Shown here piece after piece: positions 35,310-46,259 of a stretch of DNA of 64,000 nt. The DNA lies in contig JABAKD010000002.1 in the NCBI GenBank assembly GCA_012845835.1, positions 7,682,603 to 7,746,602 of the forward strand, written 5' to 3'. The stretch's first letter is position 1; each line of letters starts with the position of its first letter. The position numbers and the translations under genes were made by a program. Source of the DNA: Undaria pinnatifida (taxonomy: Eukaryota; Sar; Phaeophyceae; Laminariales; Alariaceae). Below the pieces are notes generated by a model. It had not been told where the DNA came from. It made no database searches and saw only the letters and a list, made by a program, of their open reading frames with translations.

Positions 35310-35830
35310 TTTTACAGCTCGCACCAGCAGCAGCGCTTCTCGAGAGAAGGCCCACGACAACAGCGCTGGAAAGCTCCCCCCCGCCAGAATGTAGATGAAC
35401 CTAAACCTTCGACCGCGTCATCCACGTTCATGTGGCCCTGTCTGAAGCGGCATTGGTGGGCCATGGTGTGCTGGTGTCTCGAGATCAGCAGGGTTCGATC
35501 ATGAACTACAAGCTTTTGTATCATCCACCAGCAGCACGAGCATCAATCAATCTTCCAATGAACTGTCCAGTATATTATCGTAGTGTATTATATCATAGGA
35601 ACGTCATCGATATATATATATATAAAAAAATGGGGAGCCAACGAAACTCAGAATTGGTAACATCCAGCAGTACCTCTCAGCAGAAGAAGGCTCAGCCACA
35701 ACAACGCTCGCCACCTCTCGCGCCCTAGAGCATGGAGGCACCAGCACCTTCGACGCTGTCATATACGCTCATGTGTGGTCTTGTTCGGAGACACTCGGGT
35801 TGGCGGTGGGTTCCTTGTAGCTTTTGATCG
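35310..35830 (+). pseudogene. Two diverged copies of a coding-like segment
   Basis: Two segments about 335 bp apart (around 35320-35480 and 35680-35830) are related in DNA and protein. Both encode TTTAL/TTTLA, then TFDRVIHVHV in the first copy and TFDAVIYAHV in the second. The first has a good acceptor upstream (a T-run followed by ACAG at about 35315-35319), but stops interrupt the frame before TFDRVIHVHV. The second is open for about 45 codons, then stops. I do not recognise the family; they look like decayed exon or element duplicates. Confidence 0.35.
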
Positions 35831-35839
35831 AAAGTTAGT

Positions 35840-38600
35840 CGTCAAGCAATCATCAACGTCGAGCAGCTAGCTTCGGTTTTAATCGTTGTACCAAAAGCAG
35901 CAGATGCGTCCTTTCTTTAGGCTGTGCCATACAGAGAAGGAGCAGTATATTTAGGTACCATGGCATGTTATATTTTAGCTCGGTTTGTGCTGTGGCCGGT
36001 CTTGTTTTGATTTTTCATTCTGTAATCAACCACCTAACCCAATCGCAGACTTCTACAGGTTGGTTCAGAAAATATCCGACCAGAAATTATGAAGTCGTCA
36101 ATAGACTGCGTGGTGTAATGCTCCAGTCGTGGTTCATCTTATGATACTAAGCTGCGTCGTATCAAAAGGACAAGGGCTCGGCATGGGCTACAGACAATGT
36201 GTCATGTTTGGGGCTAATACTTTGATGTTCGTTTACACACTTGCAAGATGAAGTATACGCCACACATGCATACAGTAAGAGGGAAGTGTTTCGCATGCCA
36301 AGGGTTGTGGTAGGATGATATTAGCTTAAGTGGCTTCTTAGGCTGCTATCATAGTTGGAGCATAGAGCGCATTTGTAGAGGGCGGTTATCAATACACGGG
36401 GCGCTGCAACGTGCCCATTTTGTGTGGCATTATATTTTGGGAATTGTTTTATTCGTTTTGAATTGCAGTGCAATAGCCGGTAGACTTTGAAAGCTCGTGT
36501 TTGACCTCTAAAGGCTGTCGTTACAACGTACCTAGTATGCTGAATGGGTCACTGATGCTGATTAACTGACGTAATTTCAGATTCTCGCTGGTATTCACAC
36601 CAGAAGTATAGTTTGACATGCATTAGGACCTATACCTACATCCACATTGCCGCCGTCAACGCACGGGTCTGAATGTGTTGTCCTTTGGGATTTTGTTTTT
36701 CCGAGTATCAGTTTCAACATTGATATCGTACACATGGATCATTAACATGCATTCGGTGAGTTGGCAAGCTCAAAAAGTGAAAGAGGATACCAGTTGGCGA
36801 TGACGCATTCACTGTACAAGCTTCAAGTTAGGAGCTAACCCCAGGGTAGGATTTCCAAGTAGCAAGACATTTGTTTGTGACAATTGCATTGGCGACTTCC
36901 ATTCAGGTCGAGTGTTAAGAAGTAGGAAACAGCAGCCTATTCTCGTGGCATGTGTTCAGTGGCGATTACAGCAGTACAGCAATATACCTAGTCAGTGCTC
37001 AGTAGCATAAGAGTGCCGCCAAAATGAGCGGACGTATCGTAGTCAGCGTTAAACGAGTGGTCTGTTATTTTCGGTGTTTAGAGATTGTCGACTTGGTCGA
37101 CTCTGTAGAAGTTAGATATTTTTGTTTTGGAATGTTCTTGGAAAGGAAGATTTCCATACATCCAAGCATTCGGCGACTTTTTTGTTTTCTGGACAAGACA
37201 AACCGAAAACTACGCAAAAATATAAGCTTGCTAGGCCCCCAAACAGCATTGAAGTACAGGGGATTTGGGGGTCTTGGATACTTTCGCGACAGAGTCCAGC
37301 AACTGAAGTCACTGCCGGGAAGAGATTGCGCACGGAAGACGACACAGCGAGCAGCGCATTGCCCAGGGAAAAAAACAGGGCAGGGATTTAGATCGAGGCG
37401 GGGGCTACCCTCCAGGCGATTCTGTAAGAAGTAGAGAAGTCTTGGGAGTTTCACCTGCCTCTTTCGTCGGAAGACCCCTGAGCGAAGCAAGCAACGAGGC
37501 AAGAAGCGAGGGTGTCCAAAACTCATACCAAGCGCCGGCCGGCCAGCAATAAATTGGCCTGAACTTGCTACCCCAATCGCAACCGACGTCAACAGTGCCC
37601 TCCCACCATCACCGTATTAATAATTTTTTTGGCTCTTTCCTCCTCAAAATAAAGACCAGAAAAACGAAACCCCCTTGACGAAAAAGAAAACACGATCTCG
37701 ACGGACATGTAAAAAAAAACTGTACCACCCTGTCGTGGCGAAAAAAAAACGCGAGAGCGGGATACTCAAGTATAGAATGCGCAATGTGCGCAAACACGAT
37801 CGATTTCATCCGTGGATCCCCTCGTCTCTACGTGGCTTTAGTGAACACCGTGCTACCACCGTATTCATAGATTCGTGAACACCGTGCTACCACCGTATTC
37901 ATAGATTCGTGAGTATTTCCTCTTTTCGCACGTACACCAGAAAAACAAACAAAAATACTCGTGACGAAAAAAAAGAGAACACCACAAGCGGGGCTATATA
38001 CAAAACAAAACGCACGCAATGAAAAAAGAAGAGAAAAAAACGAACAGGGTTGTATACAAAACAAAACACTCGTTAAAACACTCGTGACGAAAAAGCAAGC
38101 AAGGAACAGCATTTACAAACATGTTTTTATGCACAAAAAAAATAAAACCGACTTTCCCCCGTACCTTCTCCTCCTCCTCCTCCTCCTCACTGCGTAAAAT
38201 GTGCCTACCCTGAGCTAACGCCACCGCAATTCGTTCCAAGCTGCCATCCATAAACCAGAAAATTTGCAAAAGGTGTCGATGTCTGCAGCGGTTTTAGTTG
38301 ATAGTAGGACGCGGCCTACCCTATACATAACTCGCTGAACGCCTCACGGCACTTCAAGTTTGACGCGAGCGATGTTGGCCTGGTCGGCGAAAGCCGAACG
38401 TGCTACCTCCCGGCATGATGGGGGTGCGAGGGTCTAAGTTCACAAAACTATAGCTATGCATGATTTGAGTACACCCCCCCCCCCCCCCCCCGCGCTACCG
38501 CCGTGCTCTTCGCATGGTTCTTTTCTCTCAAGCGTCTCTTAAGCGTGGAATAAACACGATTTTCCCCTTTCTTTTCTAATGAAGAAAACATTCTTCGTCC
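35840..38600. other. No confident gene
   Basis: The frame 37024-37434 (+) begins with an ATG in a fair context (CCAAAATGAGC) and encodes a basic 136-residue product without a domain. It overlaps an equally long frame on the other strand, so neither is convincing. A-rich low complexity lies at 37950-38150. Confidence 0.4.
37841..37908. repeat. Perfect 34-bp direct duplication
   Basis: GTGAACACCGTGCTACCACC plus GTATTCATAGATTC occurs twice head to tail. Confidence 0.9.
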
Positions 38601-38628
38601 CCTAAAAATCCATCGCTTCCAGCGGTCG

Positions 38629-38926
38629 TTAATAAAACGGATCTTTGTAAGTTTTCTTCTTCGTCCCTGTGTGATGCCATAGCTTCGAACCGTCCTCGCG
38701 GTACACCTCCTTCCAGCGCCCGGAGGAGTGCTCTCCCCGCCCCTCCGAGGCGTTTTTATCTTCCCTTTTTCCGGATGGTGGCGAAGCCGGAAAGTTACCC
38801 CGGGATGGGTTGCATCCGCCCCCGCACCCCCCCCCCCACCCGCCACCCGCGTGTCTGACCGGAACTCTCGGGCAGTTGGCATGGATGAAGAGGTTGTAGG
38901 TTGACTCCCTTGTCACGTCGTTAGTC
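38629..38926 (-). CDS. WW-like protein 2, exon 2 (C-terminal WW-like domain)
   Basis: The exon starts after an acceptor (ACGCGCAG at 38934-38927) and ends at TAA (38631-38629). Its first base completes the Trp codon begun in exon 1 (TG|G). It first finishes WW-like domain 1 (TNDVTRESTY), runs through a Gly/Cys-rich and basic linker, and ends with WW-like domain 2: Trp170, Asp177-Gly178, Leu181-Trp182, Thr185, Tyr192 and the terminal KDPFY. These residues fall on the WW consensus without gaps, with Tyr in place of the second Trp. WW domains generally bind proline-rich peptides; the partner here is unknown. The architecture, length and intron position match the gene at 56752-58640. Confidence 0.7.
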
Positions 38927-38999
38927 CTGCGCGTATGTGGGTATGGCGTGGGGTGGAGTGGTAAACGGAGGGAGGAGGGAGGGGGCGCACGCTACGGTA

Positions 39000-40650
39000 G
39001 GCGCACGTAATGTCCTCAAGGTTCTCTACCTGTGAGCCGGGCCTTCTCCGCTTTATTTATGCTAAAACATATGGTAAGCTATCTAAAACTCGGGGGGCTA
39101 TTTCTTTTGTTCGCCTTTCAAGTGATCCGGCATTTGGGTGACGAAAAAAAACATGTTGCCGGATTTTTGGACGGGACGAAACTCAATCGGGTAGGGTCCG
39201 GCAGGGCCAGGGGATGAGGCTCACGGAAGTTTCAAGTCGTGCCGAAGTCATGGGGTTGATCGCATTGTAGGGGCGTTTCAAGATATATTCTTGGGCCATC
39301 ATAAGTCTGGAAGCACACGAGGGGTACTTTCACATTCCCCACAAACCCCATACTGAAACACCAACAGTTTTATATTCATGTGGAGAAGGATATCCCTGCT
39401 TGCGAAACTATGTATACCTCATCTTCGATCTCACAGATGGAGAGCATTTCATTTTTTTTGTAATATATGGCTCACCGTACACCTGCCTTTTGACGAAAAA
39501 TGAAAAGTCACAACCCGATGATCAATCTCATGGTTTTCGAAGGTTCGTCCGACACAAAATGTAAGGAGTCGTGTACAGCAGTCGCGGTCCCTCGTCGGTG
39601 CGGGGCCTTGCCAGATGGCAGGAACGGCATTAAAGTGGGAACCCCGAACCAACCCAGGATAGATCGGTACTCTGTAGGGTGATAATAACGATACGAGCTA
39701 TTTTCACCGCACTGTACAGGGGTTCCCCCCTAAAGGATACCGCATTATGGACGCTCGCTACTGTCAAAGTGCTGCCGAGTGATAGGGAAACAGGAGGTGT
39801 CGGTACTGGGAGCAGGCACCGCTTCGCGTTGTGTAGCTTTTTCTCGTAGATTGCTTGTCTCTTATAGCTCAAGGATTGGTGCAAAACGTCAAGGCTCCAA
39901 GTGGCGGGGTGGGGCCGGTGGATCATAAGTCAACCCTCCGCCAAAGGACCGCTCCACGAACCTGAGGCGGTGTATCCATTTCAAGACCACCCCGTGACAA
40001 GCCAACAAACCTGGTGTTATCTTTTTCGGTATTATCCCTCTTGAAGACCGTTATGGCCTTTGTCCGGGACAAGACCGAAAACGGTCTTACATCGGAGGAA
40101 GAATGTCACGCACGCGATTGCTTCTTGGCCGTCTTGTGTCAAGTTAGGGGTCTTGTATAACTTGCACAGGCGTTATTACTGACTTAAGAACGGGTTCGGG
40201 GATCAGGCGTAAAAAATCGTCTTGTCTGCTTCTTTTTTCGTGATGAGCCGATTTTTCTGATCCTATCTCTAATATGGTCTTAAACCGGATGGCCTTAAAA
40301 TGGGTACACCACTGTTCCTTCATTTCTACAGCTAGACACGACACCACTCCACAACGAACGGAAGTGCCTCGCGAAACACACTATAAGCCCAACTGCACTG
40401 CGGTATACGACGTAGAGGCACATCTTTTGTAGTCTGAGGCTCCTTACATGGGGAGCTAGCTCCATTATTGCTCATCCAAAACCGTGCCCTGAGATAAAAA
40501 AAAAACTCGCGCAAGCCGATGGACAATCTCATGGTCTAGGTATACACCGATGAAATATTTCTAAAAACAAGGTTGAAATCCCGACGAAATGGTACGAAAT
40601 CGGTTAAGGAGAGATCCCGCCATTAAGAAAACAGATACCGCTGTGCAAAA
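39000..40650. other. Intron interior, no gene
   Basis: Within the inferred intron of WW-like gene 2. Includes a short ACTGTACAGGGGTTCCCCCC piece near 39710 related to the CAGTAGGGGT element, and a GGAGCTAGCTCCATTATT piece near 40448 related to family E. Confidence 0.45.
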
Positions 40651-40658
40651 AAAAACCC

Positions 40659-40914
40659 CGTGCTGCGATAGAGGTGGCACTTTTTTTTTCTCCGGATGAC
40701 GGGGCTCCTTAACCCAAATCGTCGGAAATACGCCCCATTTATTTTAGCATGCTCCTCGTTGTGTACTTAAGCCATGGGGATTTTTCTTCCGGTCGCGTTT
40801 TTTTTTCTTTCTCTCCAAATCAGTTTTTTTTTGTTGGAGAGGTCTTAATAAGCTCCCAAATTTTCGAAGAACCTCAGAAAAAAAAGTGGTGCGCACCTCC
40901 ATCGTAGCACGCGT
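40659..40914. mobile_element. MITE with CGTGCTACGATAGAGGTG inverted ends (family T), 256 bp
   Basis: The left end GTGCTGCGATAGAGGTGGCA is inverted at the right end (GTGCGCACCTCCATCGTAGCAC read in reverse). Inside are GACGGGGCTCCTTAACCCAA and ATCGTCGGAA, typical of the family. No coding capacity. Confidence 0.75.
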
Positions 40915-41149
40915 CAATGGTTGAAACAGCTACGTACGGAAGGGTATGCGGTCTTAAAGGAGAGGGGTACGTGGTCTTGTTCACGGGAGGAGGGAATGTG
41001 TGTGGTCTTTCTCCTCCAAGTGACGGTGACTCTCGATTAGATTGCTTTGATTGGTGTTTATGTGGTGAGTGCCGTCAGAGGGGGGGGGGGGGGGGGGGTT
41101 GGACTCGAACCCACGAGGGTATTTGGCCTTTGGTCTGTGTGAAGCGGGG

Positions 41150-41385
41150 GCTACGAATTGGTCTCGATGGAGGTGGCACATTTTTTTTTTCTCGTTTCGT
41201 ATGATATCCTCGCTTTAGGAGCTCAAGACATGTCCTTCTTAACCCAACAAAAACTGATTTGGAGAAAACCAAAACCGCAGTCCGACGAAACAAAGCCCAT
41301 GGCCTATCTAGCTAGGTCTACAAAAAACGTAAACATTAAAAAAATAAAATGGATGACATCCCGACGATTTTGGGTGAAGGATAAC
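41150..41385. mobile_element. Family T element, partial
   Basis: The left end is like GTCTCGATGGAGGTGGCACA; inside are GGAGCTCAAGACATGTCCTT and CTGATTTGGAGA as in 56927-57218. The right end is decayed. Confidence 0.5.
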
Positions 41386-41419
41386 GTAGGGTTGCACAGA
41401 CCAGGCAGGGAGGCGTTCG

Positions 41420-41680
41420 GTGGGGGGGGGGGTGTTGAGCATCGTGCATGCCTGCTCGTAATCTATTAGATCATTGGCCCTCGGCATCCCTGCCATGTCG
41501 GTGGGGGTGGGAAGGCAATCATCGTAGTCCGTACGACCATAGACCCTCGCATCCCTCTGGAATGCCGGGACGGAGCACGTCGGGTTGTCACCGACCAGGC
41601 AGGCATAAATACGGGCGCACCAATCGCGAAGCGCCTCAAGGTGTTCGTTGAGTTGCATGGAGGGTGAGCTGCGTCCTAGT
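41420..41680 (+). repeat. Family F dispersed repeat, longest copy
   Basis: GCATCCCTCTGGAATGCCGG, GACGGAGCACGTCGGG, CACCGACCAGGCAGGCAT, CGCGAAGCGCCTCAAGGTGT and GTTGCATGGAGGGTGAGCTG. Inverted copies lie at 38335-38470 and 44560-44740. Confidence 0.65.
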
Positions 41681-42194
41681 ACAAATAAGAACCGCTCGTG
41701 AGGTTGACCTTCGGTACCTTGCGCGCCCCTTAGCGCATATGGGTGACCGCGTCTGCTGACTTGTTTTTTTTTCTAGTTTTAGCCACTTCCAGAGACAGCT
41801 ATGGGTACGCAACGGAGCGGGGGCATAACCCTTTTTGACCATTATATAGTAGATGTACCTGGTATAACGTATTTTCCGCTTCGACGACGGAAAACACTGA
41901 ATGCCGTAAACTTGAAGCGTTGCATCATAGGGTTATGGATCTATCGATCGGTATCCTGACTCTAAAAATTTTTCGCTGGTAGTGGTTTTTGTTTTATCGT
42001 TTTCCCTCTAATATAAGAAATAATTAGAGTCTTGTAACAGCAGCATGAAGTAATCAATTTGCGTCCCGTCCCCCACCCTTCCGATCATAGAAGTTAATTA
42101 AAGTATTCAATTAGAATGAATTGATGATACTTCACCACCCCCTATAGCATAGCATGATATATATGTTGCTCGTCGCTTCTACCAACTTCGCACC

Positions 42195-42345
42195 TTTGCT
42201 TTTTCATTCTCCCTCCCTAGATCCGGGGTCACTAAGCAGGCTCTTCTATCCTCTCTCCGCCTCTCGGTACGCGCCTTCGTGTATTATCGCGAGAAGACTC
42301 TAGCTACTTCTTCCCTCGTCGACTCGCATCGAATATCATAGGTAC
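42195..42345 (-). repeat. Family D repeat, inverted copy
   Basis: Reverse complement of the 9668-9850 type: GATCCGGGGTCACTAAGCAG, CCTTCGTGTATTATCGCGAG, and CGTCGACTCGCATCGAAT. Confidence 0.7.
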
Positions 42346-42462
42346 CATCCCTTTTTGCGCAAAAAATTGTTCATTACCAACAACCCCCCCTCAAAAAATA
42401 TAATAGTAATAAATATGAATTCATTGATTACACTATATTACCCCCCCCCCCCCGGGTATCAA

Positions 42463-43176
42463 CGACGCGAGCTGGAATAAGATGGAATAACGTAGTGGAG
42501 AAAATATGGAAGGACTTAGGTGGAGACCAAGAAGAGGTACTGTCTATAGAGAAGTTCGGCGGGTGCAAGGCAGAAGTAAAAGAAAGAATAGAAGAAAGGG
42601 AACGGCAAACACTAAGAACCAAGGTGAAAGAAGAGAAGTACTCAGAGATAGATATACGGGGGGTTGAGGGAAGATATTGGAATGAAAACGTATCTGCACG
42701 GCCCAATGGACTACGCGCAAAATTTGAAACTGCGATTTCGTGCAGGGGACCTGGATCTACCAGAAAGAAGAGAAAGATATACCAGTAGTCGGGAGGAGGA
42801 AGACGTGGCTACAAATATGTGTCCGTGTGGCACAACAATAGAGGGTAGGACTCACATAGTAGGAGAATGTGAAAGACACAAGGAGGAGCGGGATGCATTA
42901 AAGAAGGGGATGAGGAAATTAGACGTGTGTGCCACGGAAGAGTATGGTAGACTAAAGAGTAGCGAGAAAACAATCGCCATCCTAGGAGCTAGAGGATGGT
43001 CGCAGACGGCGAAACAGAGCGGCGCTAGGATAAGCAAACGGTTTCTGTGTAGTATAGGGAAGAAGCGTAATAAGCGCCCAAATGTTGGAGGTGTCCCTAT
43101 CAGGGGTAGGAACGGTGCTTCGTCTCGAAAGGGATGCGTGGTCAATGGTCAAATAACGAAGGCAAGCAACAAATGA
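42463..43176 (+). mobile_element. LINE-type retrotransposon relic (C-terminal part of the reverse-transcriptase ORF)
   Basis: Two overlapping frames read a charged, helix-rich sequence (42465 to about 42655, frame 3; then about 42655-43176, frame 1). The second contains CPCG-x8-H-x4-C (about 42820-42876), the zinc-knuckle-like cluster found after the polymerase domain in many non-LTR retrotransposons, with the usual HKEER-type continuation. A frameshift in the G-run at 42657-42663 separates the frames. The polymerase and endonuclease regions are missing (5' truncation, preceded by a C-run at 42441-42454), so it is inactive. It lies inside the inferred intron of WW-like gene 2, on the opposite strand. 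Confidence 0.6.
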
Positions 43177-43352
43177 GTACCGCCCCCACCTCCCCTACAC
43201 CCCGGGTTTTCGTTGGTTGGCAACGACGCTGTAAAACATGCCAACTACTTGCGTGAGCTAGACAACCAAGTTCACGTTTTTTATTTTATTTTTTTAGTGG
43301 CGGTTACCGTGATGGTTATCGAGTTGCCGAATGCTAGATGCCTGCCTCTCAC

Positions 43353-43648
43353 CAGTATGGGTTATCATCACCATCGTAGGAAACGATCCAAGAACCGGCG
43401 CCTTTTCCCCCCTTCCCCCCTTTCCCCCCTTTCGCCCGTTTCTCTCCCTTGACTCGCTTGGAAACTTTGCCGTTACTCCAGTAGGTGGTCGAGGTCGTTT
43501 CTGCCACGAAACGACAAGGGATACACACGACAGAGCCAAACACCATTGCGTGGATACATTTTAACACGATCCCCCCCAGATTTCGCGGCATTTTCAAAAC
43601 CAAGCTGGCATCAGCTACCCATGTCATGGCAGTTACAGCACGCGCCAT
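43353..43648 (-). CDS. WW-like protein 2, exon 1 (N-terminal region and first half of WW-like domain 1)
   Basis: Open from a stop at 43690; the first ATG is at 43648 (MARAVTAM), with others at 43627 and further in. The exon ends TACTG|GTGAGA, splitting a Trp codon after its second base. Residues 1-65 have no recognised domain, 66-84 are a Lys/Gly repeat (KGGKGGKGG), and 87-99 are the first half of WW-like domain 1: Trp87, Tyr91, Asp92, Tyr98, Trp99. The Lys/Gly part overlaps CCTT low complexity on the plus strand. The paralogue at 56752 has a much shorter region before its first domain, so the true start may lie downstream, or the N-terminus may have diverged. Confidence 0.6.
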
Positions 43649-43812
43649 CGTTGAAGGAACCCTCTTTTCAGACCAGAGACTCAAATTCTAACGTGAGGTA
43701 AGTGCTGTCGCGTATTGTTCTGTACAGTGTTGGAACATGGACTCGCAAGCAATCTTCACAGGCGCTCGGTGCCACTCTTCTCACAGAGATAGAGCGTCGA
43801 CGCGCATCATTC

Positions 43813-44156
43813 TTCCAGGTTAGGAGCCTCGACACTTTATTGTTCTTTCAGGTTATGAGCATTAACGCGTATCACATTTTCATTGGTATAGCAGTATCTT
43901 CCAGGTTAGGAGCCTCGACACTTTTTTGTTCTTTCAGGTTATGAGCATTAACGCGTATCACATTTTCATTGGTATAGCAGTATCTTCCAGGTTAGGAGCC
44001 TCGACACTTTTTTGTTCTTTCAGGTTATGAGCATTAACGCGTATCACATTTTCATTGGTATAGCAGTATCTTCCAGGTTAGGAGCCTCGACACTTTTTTG
44101 TTCTTTCAGGTTATGAGCATCAACGCGTATCACATTTCCATTGGTATCGCAGTATC
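43813..44156. repeat. Four tandem copies of an 86-bp unit
   Basis: Units begin at 43813, 43899, 43985 and 44071 with TTCCAGGTTAGGAGCCTCGA and include TTGTTCTTTCAGGTTATGAG and ATTAACGCGTATCACATTTT. They are almost identical. Each contains a pyrimidine-rich TTCTTTCAG, which resembles a splice acceptor. Confidence 0.92.
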
Positions 44157-44159
44157 TGA

Positions 44160-45130
44160 CGGGACTCAGCCGACCATCCGCAATGAAAACAGTAGCACCA
44201 TATCTCGATACAACAACAAAAAATCCCCGTGAACTAGTATTATCGCGTGGGGGACGGATGGAGCACAACGACCGAAACACATATCGAGCGATCCGTCGTA
44301 CACATGAGTGTTTTACTGCTACCAGTCCATGCTGCGAGGGCGGGTTGTACGGCTCCTTGTACCGTAGCTCCGGATTGCTACGTGTAGCTGATGCTGTACT
44401 CGTCAACCTTTCCCCCGGCGCCCGCTTCGCCCTGAACCCCAAAAATAGTTACCCCCCCTTGGCCACACCAGAAAACAAAGTGTACTCATTGGCGCTGTCA
44501 TCCATGAGAAAGAAAGTAGGCACAACGCGCAGAAGTCCGTCTTACGAACGGTTCTTGAAAGCATGCAGTTTACCCTTCATGCGACTCGCCGAACACCTCA
44601 CGGCGCTTCGCGCTTAGTGCAAGCAATGCCTGCCTGGTTGGTGAAAACCCGACATGCTCCGTCCCGGCATAGTAGGGATGCGATGGTCGATGGCCATTCG
44701 ACTACGGCCTTGCACAAACTGAGTACACCCTCCCCCCTTCCGGGCCCTCTTTGCCCCTGAATCCCAAAAATAGCTAAGAGGGGTCTCCTCAGGTTCAGCG
44801 AGAAAAGTCGTGCTACGCTGCTGATCAATGTTACGGTCGGGCTAGCACTTTTAGACGGGAAAAGCAAACAACCTGATGGGGTCACGTGACTGAGGAACTA
44901 CTACCCAACAATGCTGGAACATCGTGTGTGATTTTTACAATAAATACCGATATGGTTCGACGCGTGCCATGCGATAGCGATACGATGTCGTGCTTGTTTT
45001 GCAAAACTATTTTCTGAACGACGGAGATTCCTTTCTTGACCCAAACCCGTCGAAATTTCATTCTTTTTGTGGTTGGTCATCGGGTTTCACTTCAGTTTGC
45101 TCAAAAAACAAGTTTTTTTGAGAGCGATAC
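44160..45130. other. No gene recognised; family F and family T pieces
   Basis: An inverted family F copy lies at 44560-44740 and a family T piece from about 45005. The frame 44141-44617 (+) has no domain and starts inside the 86-bp array. Confidence 0.4.
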
Positions 45131-45138
45131 TGAGCTCC

Positions 45139-45211
45139 TTAACCCCTTTAGAGCCCGAAAATCCCTCTCTATGTTATTTCCAAGCAATTTTTCCAGTTGT
45201 GCAGGCGTTAA
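45139..45211 (+). mobile_element. TTAA-flanked piggyBac-like MITE, copy 4
   Basis: TTAACCCCTTTAGAGCCCGA at the left and GTTGTGCAGGCGTTAA at the right, 73 bp. It is inserted in a family T-like repeat: the flanks GAGCTCC and GCAACC fit the sequence near 52646-52668, where no element is present. Confidence 0.75.
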
Positions 45212-45436
45212 GCAACCACATTCGCACTGCGTGATATGATCATTCCCCTTTGTGCGGAGTTAGGATTCTCCACCCCGCACAAAATTATCTAACTCGATAA
45301 CCATCATGGTGACTGCCAAAAGAATGGTGGTGGTGATGGTGGTCGGGGGGTGGGGGGGGTAAATCCATTACCCGGGGGTCACGCAAAGACGATCACGGTA
45401 TTTTTCCACTGCGGATACGAGCAGTGTGTGTGTGTG

Positions 45437-45512
45437 TTTAATTTCCCCTTTAGAGCCCGAAAATGCCTCCCTATACTATTTCCAAGTGATTTTCCAGTTG
45501 TAAAGGCGTTAA
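45437..45512 (+). mobile_element. TTAA-flanked piggyBac-like MITE, copy 5
   Basis: TTTAATTTCCCCTTTAGAGC at the left, CCAAGTGATTTTCCAGTTG inside, TAAAGGCGTTAA at the right. Only about 230 bp from copy 4, in the same orientation. Confidence 0.75.
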
Positions 45513-45989
45513 GAAGCCACCCTCAGAGGGAAAATGGTCCGCCTCTGCCTTACATAGCATGTGTCAATCCGTGAGTATCTACAGCAGATTTTCCATTGTG
45601 TTGTTTTTTTCTCGTTTTTTTTTGTAGTGCTCGGACAAGGCACGCAAAGCTCCCAAAACTGAGGACCGTTGACCACGAAAAAAAAAATCGAGGTGCATTC
45701 CTACGGAGGCGCGTGCGTTTTTATAAAATGGCATCCCCAGCAGCGGCAGAGGTTGTGATGTTCTGCCCGATGTCACACGCACTTAACTCTTATCGTATTT
45801 GCATCGCTTTCCCTTTTGCGTACAATGAATATCGCGCTTGACCTCAAGAAACACGAAAGCTGGCCAAGGGCTGGATTTCTTATCCGACAGCAACTTCCAA
45901 CTTCGCTTCGACCGACCCTTCCATTGTCCGATGGCCTTGGAATCGCGTTGACGCATCGTTGCGGGTCAGCACAGAAGCCGTTTGACACA

Positions 45990-46250
45990 TTCTACGATGA
46001 TATAGAAGTGAGCCACTTTTTTTCTGAAGTTCATTTTTGGGGGGGGGATCTTAAGACCTCTCCCCAAAAAATGATTTGGGGTTGAAAAAGGACTACTACT
46101 ACTACCGTATCAAAAATCCCATTTGCCTACGCACACAACGAGAACCATGCTAAAATAAATGGGGCGTGTTTCCGACGATTTAGGGTCAAGGAGCCCCGTC
46201 ATTCAGAAAACGTTTCGTACAAAAACGGCTGCCACTATCGAAGCACGCGT
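45990..46250. mobile_element. Family T inverted-end element
   Basis: The left end TCTACGATGATATAGAAGTG and the right end CACTATCGAAGCACGCGTCG are inverted relative to each other. Inside are CTTAAGACCTCTCC, GATTTGGGGTTG and GTTTCCGACGATTTAGGGTC. Confidence 0.6.
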
Positions 46251-46259
46251 CGAAAATTT

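Larger units (their letters stand above)
38629..43648 (-). other. WW-like gene 2, whole locus
   Basis: Two exons (43648-43353 and 38926-38629) are joined by a 4426-bp phase-2 intron (donor TACTG|GTGAGA, acceptor GCGCAG|G), giving 197 residues. The intron holds a LINE relic, a family D repeat, a family F repeat and at least one CGTGCTACGATAG element. The exon pairing is inferred: it restores a WW-like domain and matches the split in the paralogue. Confidence 0.6.

Noticed and set aside
37024-37592. Overlapping plus (136-codon) and minus (175-codon) frames
   Set aside because: Both strands are equally open, neither has a recognisable domain, and nothing decides between them.
41090-41165. tRNA B-box-like GGACTCGAACCCACGA (GGGTTCGAGTCC on the minus strand)
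   Set aside because: No A box, no anticodon arm and no seven-pair acceptor stem could be drawn around it.
43813-44156. 86-bp repeats as a CRISPR array
   Set aside because: Head-to-tail repeats without unique spacers, in a eukaryotic context.
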